Shown here piece after piece: positions 55,325-64,000 of a stretch of 64,000 nt of DNA. The notes under the pieces were generated by a model that was not told the origin of the DNA, made no database searches, and saw only the letters and a list, made by a program, of their open reading frames with translations. Positions within the stretch are counted from its first letter, which is position 1. Every line of letters begins with the position of its first letter. A program made the translations under genes and the position numbers. The DNA is taken from NCBI GenBank assembly GCA_964016985.1, contig OZ024830.1, forward strand, positions 20,484,387-20,548,386, read 5' to 3'. The DNA is from Anodontia alba (taxonomy: Eukaryota > Mollusca > Bivalvia > Lucinida > Lucinidae).

Positions 55325-55500
55325 AACTCAGTTTTGTGTTCCCTAGTTAGTGACTTTCAACAAAGAATGCAAAAATAAGGAGAAATGTAAGGCCCTTTCT
55401 CTGCAAGGCCTATAACTCTTAAACCAAAAGACGCAGAAACTCAGTTTTGTGTTCCCTAGTAAGTGATTTTCAACAAAGAATGTAAAAATAATGAAAAAAA
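55325..55500 (+). repeat. Two tandem units of about 112 bp
   Basis: ACTCAGTTTTGTGTTCCCTA, TTTTCAACAAAGAATG and AAAAATAA recur at about 55327 and 55439; CAGACAGATAGATGGCTGGA and GACAGACAGACG follow, as in the P-type shell tails. Confidence 0.6.
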
Positions 55501-55639
55501 CTAAGGTGTGCATCTAGAATATAAGTAAGGGAGATAACTCCAGACAGATAGATGGCTGGACAGACAGACGCTCAGGCAACTTTGCCTGCACTCTGCACTT
55601 CCTCTGATGGCCATCTATCAATGTATCAAGTTTCATTTA

Positions 55640-56087
55640 ATTCCCTTCTATACTTTCAGAGATATGCTCCGGACAAGCTTTTTATTGCAAAAACTAAGAT
55701 GGGAAGTAACTCCGTAAATACTAGTGCTATCAAGATCGGCTATCTCCATACAACGTAATAATTTGCAGTTATGAATAAGCTCATCAGGGCTCAAAATTCT
55801 TACTCTAACAGTTTCGTATTAGAAGCATCGTACATATATTGAAGTTTGTTGTAAAGATAAACTTTATTATGTTCAATCCAAATATATATTTATTTTCACA
55901 GGCCCATCTTTTTTTTTAGCATTGTTGCAGGTGGTACTTTTGCACTTTGACACGAGTTTTTCCGTAAATGATTAGGCAGGGGTTGAAATTTTGATATGAT
56001 TTCTATGGCCTCAGGCTTGGCAAGCCAAGCCCAGGTCAAAAATAAAGACCACAAACAGTCATTTTTCTATATAATCTATGATATGGT
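55640..56087. other. Unassigned sequence
   Basis: No gene or clear element; at 56053 a TTTTTCTATATAATCTATG fragment of the 15143-type arm. Confidence 0.4.
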
Positions 56088-56414
56088 TAAATCTGGTTAT
56101 CTCGACTTTGCTTTTCTCAAATAACTGCTTATCTCGAAGTGAAAGTCTGGTCCTTATTATCAACATTGAAATCTAACAACAGGTAACAAAATATTGTGGA
56201 AAAGAGGAAAAATTGCTCACAATATTGCTAAAAATATTCCAAAATATTTTCAATGTATCTGCAAGTTTAGGAGTCAAATTACATGTTCATTTGTGAAATG
56301 TGGCTGTTCGATTTGTTGTTTCCTCATTTCTGCAAATCTGATATGCCGAGGTATAGATACCTCAAAGCATTTCAGACAGCCCTTGGACTTTGAGATAACG
56401 AGAGTCAACTGTAT
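56088..56414. mobile_element. pogo/Tigger-type MITE, copy 2
   Basis: Right end GATAACGAGAGTCAACTGTA intact; left end degraded. Shares AATATTGTGGAAAAGAGGA and GTGAAAGTCTGGTCC with copy 1 but inverted internally. Confidence 0.75.
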
Positions 56415-56456
56415 TTGATTGGATACAACAATTTTGGGATCCTACTTTAAATTGTC

Positions 56457-56676
56457 TTACGGTAAATATCGTAAAAATTTGAACACTAAAGCTTCTGACA
56501 AAATGACATATGCATTCAGTGTAGACCCTGATCAGACTGCTCCTGAAGGAGCAGTCTGATCAGGGTCTACACTGTTTGCCATCCTACTAAATATTTAAAG
56601 AAACTGCTGCATAAAAAGCAAAATTTAAGCCCAAAGAGTATGGAATAAAGTGTTTGAAATTTTAGGAAATTTACCG
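56457..56676. mobile_element. MITE family C, copy 2
   Basis: TTACGGTAAATATCGTAAAA start and TTTTAGGAAATTTACCGTA end; core GTGTAGACCCTGATCAGACT-GCTCC perfect palindrome. Confidence 0.85.
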
Positions 56677-56804
56677 TATATCCAATACCGCCTTATAATG
56701 AAACATCTTATAAAGAGGTGCCAGTGCATGTCATACGATACAGTTTTCTCATGCTGTGGCACAGGTGACCTGCACAGACCAGGCTAAGCATTCACAGTTA
56801 GTAA

Positions 56805-57006
56805 TTAACCCTTGTCATGCTGAATAAATTAAGATGCCACACCCACTTCTATTTTTCAGCTAATCAGATTACTTGATCTGGGTTTTCAGTATAAATTCAT
56901 ATTATACTTAATGACAAACAGTGCAGATCCAGAAGAAGCCAACTGATCTGGATCTACACTGTTTGCAAAGGCAGGGTATCTCCTGGTTCAGAAGGACAAG
57001 GGTTAA
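56805..57006. mobile_element. MITE family A, copy 13
   Basis: TTAACCCTTGTCATGCTGAA start, AGAAGGACAAGGGTTAA end; left core arm shortened to GCAGATCCAGAAG. Confidence 0.85.
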
Positions 57007-57014
57007 ACACTTCT

Positions 57015-57125
57015 GATAAAATCTCTCTATTTCTCTTTGAAAATGTAGGAGCTGGTACTCATTAAAACTGCCTCACTGAGGCAATTCCAGTGTGTTCATC
57101 AACATAATTTTCTGTGAATAAGTAT
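57015..57125. repeat. Foldback D3 degraded copy
   Basis: GTACTCATTAAAACTGCCTC-ACTGAGGCAATTCCAGTG; outer arms decayed. Confidence 0.55.
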
Positions 57126-57718
57126 GATAAATATTAATATTTTGGACAAAAATATCTGATCTTTTTTTTTTTTTTTTTTTTTTTTTTATTGATTTGGGTT
57201 TAATGGCCCTTTCAAGAATATTTCATTTCTATCGAGCCGATCATTCATCAAAGGTGGGTGAAAACCGGAGAACCCGGGGTAAAACCACCTGACCATCCGT
57301 AAGCAGAACTTGGCTTTCCCACATGTGATCCGAGCAGGGCTCAAACCACAGCCCTGAGAAATATCTGATCTGATCAGGCCTCAGATTCACAATCATTCCT
57401 TTCAATTTAAGGTCCAAAATTTTGAAACGGATGATTCACATAATGTTTTAGAATACCGTATTCGACCTAATTACCACATATGCTCCTATAAGTGCACAGT
57501 AAAGCAATTAAGTAGCCTTACAGTCAGTGTACTTTTATATAATTCTTATAGGCAATTCAAACGAGTGCCCACAACATATGTTTTTATAAGGACAAGCAGA
57601 AAACAATATTGCAAAAGCATAATTTAATACGCTCCTCATTAAATCCTCTGCTGATCTTTCTTAAAAAAAAACACTTATTAAGTTGATATTTCACTAAACA
57701 TTTGTTCAATAATTTTAA

Positions 57719-60662
57719 ACAAGAGGCCCACGGGCCACAACTCGCTCACCTGAGTGAAACCGCCACTGCAGATATGCAGATGGCATGCAACATTTTTCCA
57801 ATACTCTTATGACAAGGCAATGGCTTAAACAGTTTTTGAAATATCTTGCTTACAAGGTTAAAATGCTGAAATTTTCTAAACGTTACAAGTAAAATAAGTC
57901 ACCCCCAATGCCTCCTACCAACTTTTGAGTCAACTGGCATTTCGGTGCAGTAGAAGAAGCAAAAAATAGATTTTCAAGATGGCTGCCATCTTGGATTTCC
58001 GATCGGAATGATTATAGCTATTTTCTGATCTACAAGTCACCCTGATGCTTCCTACTAAGTTTCAAGTCAATTGACTTTTAGTTTTAAGAGAAGAAGCGAA
58101 AAATAGATTTTCAAGATGGCTGTCATGGAGGCCATCTTGGATTTCTAATTGGCACGATTTGAGCTATTTTTTATGTACAAGTCATCCCGATGCTTCCTAG
58201 CAAGTTTGGAGTCAATTGGCCTTTCGGTTCAGGAGAAGAAGCGAAAAATAGCTTTTCAAGATGGCTGCCATGGTGGCCATCTTGGATTTCTAATCAGCAC
58301 AATTTTAGCTATTTTTGATTTATAAGTCACCCCAATGCTTCCTAACCAGTTTGGAGTCAACTGGCTTTTGGGTTTCAGAGTAGAAGCGAAAAATAGATTT
58401 TCAAGATGGCTGCCATGGTGGCCATCTTGGAATTTGGACCGACACGATTTTAGCTATATTTGATCTACAAGTCACCCTGATGCTTCCTAGCAAGTTTGGA
58501 GTCAATTGGCCTTTCGGTTCAGGAGAAGAAGCGAAAAAGATTTTCAAGATGGCGGCCATGGCGGCCATCTTGGATTTCCGATCGGAACTATTTTAGCTAT
58601 TTTTTTTATCTACATTTCACCCTGATGCTTCCTACCAAGTATCGAGTCAATTGGCCCTGGGGTGTAGGAAGAGTAGGCCTTTAAAGCAATTGTTCACGCC
58701 GCATGACCCATGATGGACGACGGACATTGACTGACCACAATAGCTCACCATGTGCACTTCATGCTAGGTGAGCTAAAAATCTGAGCAAATTTGGCTCAGT
58801 GGCTTCAGAGAAGTCGTCAAATTCTCAACAATTTTCCCATATAAATGTTATGGGGCTCATACAAATGCATGGGGAAGCAAACTTGACCTTGCCGTAAAAA
58901 GGTCAAATGTCAACGTACGATAATCTTTTCAGCAATTTTGGTAGATCTCCTGTCCCTGATGATTTGTGCACAGATTTAGCCCCAAGGCATCCTCAGTTCT
59001 GAAGAAGAAGATTTTTAAAGGGTCTTACCATATATGGGCATGGTGGCCATCTTGGTCGACCTACCGCGACCATTTTAGCAATCTTTCGTTCCCCTGACTT
59101 AAGAAGGCACAATATGAAATGTGAGCAAATTTGGCTCAGTGGCTTCAGAGAAGAAGAAATTTAAAATTCTCAACAATTTTCCTATTCAAATGTATGGGGC
59201 TCATACAAATGCATAGGGAAGCAAACTTGATCCTGCCGTAAAAAGGTCAAATGTCAACGTACGACAATTCTTTTGACAACTTTGGTAGACCTCTCCTTCC
59301 CGATGATTTGTGCAAAGATTCAGCCCCAAGGCATTCTCGGTTCTGGAGAAGAAGATTTTTAAAGGTTTTTACCATATATGGGCATGGCGGCCATCTTGGT
59401 CAACGGACCGCGACAATTTTAGCAATCTTTTGTTTCCCCACACTAAGGTGGCTCCATATGAAATTTGAACAAAATTAGCTCAGAGGCTTCAGAGGATAAG
59501 TCGTTTGAAACTCTTAACAATTTTCCCATTCAAATGTATAGAGCTCATACAAATGCATAGTGAAGCGAACTTGACCTTGCCGTAAAAAGGTCAAACGTCA
59601 ACGTACGACAATTCTTTTAGCACCTTTGGTTGACCTCTCGTCCCCGATGATTCATGCAAAGATTCAGCCCCAAGGCATCCTCGGTTATGGAGAAGAAGAT
59701 TTTTAAAGGTTTTTACCATATATGGACATGGCGGCCATCTTGGTCAACGGACCATGACAATTTTAGCAATCTTTCGTTCCCCCACCCTAAGGTGGCTCCA
59801 TATGAAATTTGAACAAAATTAGCTCAGAGGCTTCAGAGGAGAAGTCGTTTGAAACTCTTAACAATTTTCCCATTCAAATGTATAGAGCTCATACAAATGC
59901 ATAGGGAAGCGAACTTGACCTTGCCGTAAAAAGGTCAAACGTCAACGTACGACAATTCTTTTAGCAACTTTGGTTGACCTCTTGTCCCCGATGATTCGTG
60001 CAAAGATTCAGCCCCAAGGCATCCTCGGTTATGGAGAAGAAGATTTTTAAAGGTTTTTACCATATATGGGCATGGCGGCCATCTTGGTCAACGGACCGCG
60101 ACAATTTTAGCAATCTTTTGTTTCCCCACCCTAAGGTGGCTCCATATGAAATTTGAACAAAATTAGCTCAGAGGCTTCTGAGGAGAAGTCGTTTGAAACT
60201 CTTAACAATTTTCCCATTCAAATGTATAGAGCTCATATAAATGCATAGGGAAGCGAACTTGACCTTGCCGTAAAAAGGTCAAACGTCAACGTACGACAAT
60301 TCTTTTAGCAACTTTGGTTGACCTCCCATCCCCGATGATTCATGCAAAGATTCAGCCCCAAGGCATCCTCGGTTATGGAGAAGAAGATTTTTAAAGGTTT
60401 TTACCATATATGGGCATGGCGGCCATCTTAGTCGACGGACCGCGACCATTTTAGCAATCTTTCGTTCCCCCACCCTAAGGTGGCTCCATATGAAATTTGA
60501 GCAAAATTGGCTCAGCGGCTTCAGAGGAGAAGTCGTTTGAAAATGTTAACGGACAGACGGACGGACGGACGGACGGACGGACGCACGGACGGACGGATGG
60601 ACGGACGACGGACGAAAAGTGATCACAATAGCTCATCCTGAGCAGAGCTCAGGTGAGCTAAA
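57719..60662 (+). mobile_element. Hairpin-ended element H6 with two different satellites
   Basis: Head ACAAGAGGCCCACGGGCCAC..GCTCACCTGAG; tail 'GATCACAATAGCTCATCCTG' and CAGGTGAGCTAAAA. From 57890 to 58650 it carries the H4-type satellite and an internal near-end (AGCTCACCATGTGCACTTCA..GCTAGGTGAGCTAAAA at 58742-58777). From 58780 to 60540 it carries a 344-bp satellite; the ATATATG anchor ends at 59036, 59380, 59724, 60068 and 60412. A (GGAC)n run follows. Probably two shells joined. Confidence 0.9.
60546..60616 (+). repeat. (GGAC)n microsatellite
   Basis: GGACAGACGGACGGACGGAC continuing with few interruptions to GGACGAAAAG, directly before the H6 tail hairpin. Confidence 0.95.
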
Positions 60663-60702
60663 AATCTAAGCGCACAGTGTGGTAATTAGGTCGAATACGG
60701 TA

Positions 60703-61344
60703 TTCTAAATTACTGATATTGTGGTGAGGACAAAATTGTTGAAAAGTGCATGTAAAAATTCCTGCTGGTTCACAAGTGTTAATGCATTTGAAATCAGAGT
60801 AATTTGTGTTAATTAATTACTATTTGAAGATCATTAAATATGCACTATTCTATGATGTCAGTGGTTCTATTTAATTTAACATTCAAATCTTATTTTAATC
60901 CCAATAACTTTATTTCAGACTGGTAATTTTGATAAAAAATTAAATATTCTGCTAATATTGAAAATTTAGATTTTATATTCACGCTAGCATTTTTTTTAAA
61001 ACAATTAAAACTGATTTAATTTAATTTTAGAATACTTTTTACAATATTAAAAATGCAAGATACAGGTTACTACATGTATGCAGGATTAAAGCTGGCCCTA
61101 AACAAATAAATGTAATAAAAGTAATTATATAAAATTTCAATAAAACGAGTGGAATTAAAATTAAATTCAAAATTTAATTTTTTAACTAATGAATATTAAC
61201 AAGATGCAAAGAAGCAAAAACTTCAAATGTCAGTAACTCTATAAGTGTTTCAATGGAATTTTCCTCACTGGACTCATGAGCATGCCATTCTTTTGTGTAT
61301 ATATACAACCAAAAAGGAAAGTAGTTATTTTGTCTGCTTTCATG
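60703..61344. other. Unassigned AT-rich sequence
   Basis: No exon, RNA or repeat end recognised. Confidence 0.4.
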
Positions 61345-61694
61345 GCTCCATATTCCTCAAAAATTGACATTTTCCATCCAAGAAAGATTTAATAAATTGA
61401 TATATACATGTATAGTATTAATACAATTATAAAATGTGGCATCTGACAGCCTGTAAAATTTCAGTTAGTCTCTCATTTGTGAACTGGATCAAAAATGAAA
61501 TTTTTCTATTGTATCTCTGAATTAATGTTGGCAACATTAATTCAGAGATACAATAAAAAATCATTTCATTTCAAGAACGAGAGATTAACTGAAATTTTAC
61601 AGGCTGCCACATTTCATGATTGTATTAATACCATATATCAATTTATTAAACCTTTCTAGAAAAATAAAATGTCTAATTTTGAGGAACATGGAGC
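61345..61694. repeat. 350-bp foldback (long inverted repeat)
   Basis: Arms of about 170 bp: GCTCCATATTCCTCAAAAAT...GCCTGTAAAATTTCAGTTA... centred on GTTG-G-CAAC at 61531, then the inverse ...TAACTGAAATTTTACAGGC... ATTTTGAGGAACATGGAGC. Small indels between arms. Not found elsewhere in the window. Confidence 0.9.
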
Positions 61695-62147
61695 ATTTAA
61701 CATACAGAAATGTAAAATTGTAATGCAGCGAGGCTTCCTCAAAGTGAACAGTAATGACTGAGCAGACTGCACATGTGTTAAAAAAACAGGTGTGGTTTAA
61801 ATTCTTTAGAATTTCAGTTCAATCTTATCTGTGACTGAATTTTTATCTGTGTGGCTGATACTGCAACACTTTTTGCACATGTATAAAGTTCAATAACTGA
61901 CTAAACGATGATGATTTTAACATTTTAATTCCCTCCCAACAGTATTTCAGTCATACAGAGATGACAGAAAGGTGATAATAAAAGGCTCTATGCATTGAAG
62001 TGCCACAGAATCACCCTTTATAATATTAACTGAAAAGTTCAGAGATCTGGATGGATGAATAGCAACAAAATATTTCATTAGTGTATCTGCATGTGATATA
62101 TAACACAAGATAAAACTTTTTTTTTTTCCAACAAAAAAGATTATTGA
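61695..62147. other. Region upstream of the membrane-protein exon
   Basis: Unassigned. No coding exon or promoter motif convincingly seen; a T10 run lies near 62119. Confidence 0.4.
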
Positions 62148-62272
62148 TACTTTTTCTTATTTCTCCATAAAAATACACATTCTGGGTACTCAATTAGAAG
62201 TGCCTCACTGTGGCACTTCTAATGAGTACCCACAATGCATGTTTTCATAAAGAAATAAGAAAACTATCCGAT
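62148..62272. repeat. Foldback D3 copy upstream of the membrane-protein exon
   Basis: TTATTTCTCCATAAAAATAC..GTGCCTCACTGTGGCAC..GAGTACCCACAATGCATG..AAAGAAATAAGAAAA. The ATG at 62210 is in the palindrome, so it is not a credible start. Confidence 0.85.
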
Positions 62273-62337
62273 TACACCCTCTTATCAGGAGATATGGTGA
62301 TATGCTATCTTATTTGTTATCTTACAGATTATTCCCA

Positions 62338-63763
62338 ACTACCCGAGGTAGCTGAGGTAGAAAGTGAAGAAATAATGCCCAGTTTCACGCCCCTGACAGA
62401 AACAGCCACAGGAGCAGACGAAAAGAAGCCATCAGTATGTTGTCAAACCCTGCAGAAGAAATTCACAAGATTTCCTGCTCTCCATGGTTTTATGTTTATA
62501 AGTATTGTTGTCCTTGACCTAACTGAAGCAACCAATGACTGGCTGTTGTTTGCAGAACTGTCTAAAATTGAAATTGGACTGGTCTATGGACCACTAGATG
62601 AATACTTAGTTTTAATATTTCTGATCATTTGTTCCTTGAGTTCCGTAGCATTCATCTTTGAGATTCTGAACCTTCTACGTGAGTTGTGTACTGGAAATCC
62701 TTTGCTTGACCTTGACCTGGTTTCAGCAATAAATATCTGGCTCTGTGATGTTTCTATGATTATCATAAACATAGTAATAGCTCTGTGTCACGATGAGCCC
62801 GTCAGTGTTTTTCAGCTGACAAAAGCTGCACTGATTATCATAGCTGTATTTATACGCATCGCAGTGCCACTGGCCTGGATTTACGTAAGGCAAAGTGAAC
62901 CAGGGTATTTTGGTGAAAAATTTCGTAAATCAGTTTACCGAGCAGTATCTAGTGCTGGAATCTGTCTCATGCTGACTGGTTCTGTAACAATTTTGATCTT
63001 CACACATACAATTTCATCTGATGAAGGAACATTCCAATTTCGTTTTCCTCAACAAATATGGGAAGGAAAACCGATCTTCAACAAATATTTCACTGATGTT
63101 GGTATCTACTTTAACCATAACAATCTTAAATTTAAATTTCTAAGTCAACAAGAACAATACTGGATAAAAGTCGCAGACCTGGAGGAATTTTATGCTGAAG
63201 AAAACATAAATGTTAAAATATCATACAGTGCAACAGGCGGAACAATTCAAAAACTTGTCATCAACAGTTACAACACAACAGGACAAAGGTACAAAGAGTG
63301 TTACGATATTAACTATGCAGGAAATCAAGCCAAACTCAATTTACTTCTGGACTGCAGTCCCAACTTCCTGACAGACTCCGAAGAAATTGTTTTTAGATTT
63401 ATTTATATTGCACCACATGTCCATCTGCTACTGGGAGATATTATTTTTAATGCAAAGTATCGTAAGGGAGGCCTCTGTTATGGCCTGGAAGGAAACAATA
63501 CACAGTTATATAACACAAAAACCCAGGAGCTGGTTGGTCAGTTAGCTTATATGAAATATGATACACAAGCTTTTGAAGGTCATAGACTAGTTCAGCGTAA
63601 TTCTACTTCTAGAACTGTATTGTCGACTATTGACAGTCCACAGTATAATACCCAGCACATCTTATCTGAAGCAACTGAGGTATGGAAAACTGGAATATAT
63701 GGATGTGCCTGCAGAGGACAGAAAGGACCTACTATGAACAGTTCTTTACCGCTGTCTTGTTGA
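62338..63763 (+). CDS. Unrecognised multi-pass membrane protein with ectodomain
   Basis: The open frame runs from 62210, but the first about 20 codons are MITE sequence (62148-62272) and a good acceptor (TTGTTATCTTACAG) sits at 62324-62337. I take the exon as 62338-63763 (475 codons in frame). The first in-frame Met after the acceptor is at 62375 (MPSFTPLTE). Numbered from the 62210 ATG, five hydrophobic segments lie near residues 91-107, 131-152, 174-193, 203-226 and 246-265. A soluble tail of about 250 residues follows, with six cysteines (365, 382, 423, 499, 501, 517) and Asn-X-Ser/Thr sites near 355, 429, 464 and 510. An odd number of membrane segments with a cytoplasmic N-terminus would place this glycosylatable tail outside. 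I do not recognise the family and assign no function. No poly(A) signal is seen in the remaining 237 bp. Confidence 0.8.
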
Positions 63764-63961
63764 ATAACGACATAATGCAGTGCTCCAGCTAGGCTTTGAG
63801 GGCAGAGGGCTGCCGGGTAGGGCATTTTTGCGCAGTCATACAAACATGAGGGCACCATATGTCATATGATATGCTTAGTATCAAGACAATTAGACATGAT
63901 ACAAACTATAATCCAGTTCCACAATTAACGCCTCAAACTAGAATACACATTAAACTGACCT

Positions 63962-64000
63962 TTAACCCATTGTAGACTGAATAGACTCCCTCACACTATA
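63962..64000. mobile_element. MITE family E, cut by the window end
   Basis: TTAACCCATTGTAGACTGAA start matches 9686 and 44864. Confidence 0.6.

Larger units (their letters stand above)
57454..60702. mobile_element. MITE D1, copy 3, split by element H6
   Basis: Left part 57454-57718 begins TACCGTATTCGACCTAATTA; right part 60663-60702 ends TAATTAGGTCGAATACGGTA. The D1 join 'AAACCTAAGCGCACAGTG' is broken exactly where H6 sits. Confidence 0.9.

Noticed and set aside
62584..62772. Minus-strand frames within the membrane-protein exon
   Set aside because: Antisense shadows of the long plus-strand frame.

Overview
This window is animal nuclear DNA. It is AT-rich, very sparse in coding sequence and densely packed with palindromic transposable elements, tRNA-derived SINEs, hairpin-ended repeats carrying satellite arrays, and broken retroelements. 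The repeat types (hairpin-ended 'GCTCACC...GGTGAGC' elements, DIRS-type retrotransposons, foldback MITEs) and an ordinary intron-containing animal housekeeping gene suggest a mollusc, most likely a bivalve. That assignment is inference from remembered repeat families, not a database match. Nothing indicates bacterial or organellar DNA.

Two host genes are visible. (1) On the minus strand, five exons between 31131 and 11297 encode the C-terminal WD40 repeats of Notchless (NLE1/Rsa4), a 60S ribosome assembly factor. Exon phases agree at every junction, and the last exon appears to be a 13-base micro-exon finishing the ...IWRK end. The 5' two thirds of the gene were not found between 31132 and the window end. 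(2) On the plus strand, a single large exon (about 62338-63763) encodes a multi-pass membrane protein with a glycosylated, cysteine-containing C-terminal domain. I do not recognise its family. Its apparent N-terminus in the longest ORF is MITE sequence, so the true start lies downstream or in an earlier exon.

The rest is repeats. 1-16.7 kb: SINEs, many MITEs, one dead mariner (3322-4589) and a 1-kb tandem duplication (12.6-14.7 kb). 16.7-18.5 kb: a hairpin-ended element with a strictly 145-bp satellite. 18.6-36.4 kb: NLE1 introns full of MITEs, a 1.6-kb element with TCATAC target duplications (27841-29466), and a 105-bp foldback inserted in a MITE. 37.3-46.3 kb: five satellite-bearing elements almost end to end. 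46.4-53 kb: a decayed DIRS-type retrotransposon on the minus strand (gag, RT, RNase H, tyrosine recombinase), split by a plus-strand insertion of a second, different reverse transcriptase. 53-61.7 kb: more MITEs, a 2.9-kb two-satellite element inserted inside a MITE, and a 350-bp foldback.

The strongest theme is modularity. One palindromic core (GCAAACAGTGTAGACC...) recurs inside at least six kinds of terminal repeats, and one of those terminal types also encloses a different core. Two families of hairpin-ended shells likewise carry interchangeable satellite arrays. The 1-kb duplication supplies an empty/filled site pair showing that the commonest MITE family duplicates TTAA, as piggyBac does.
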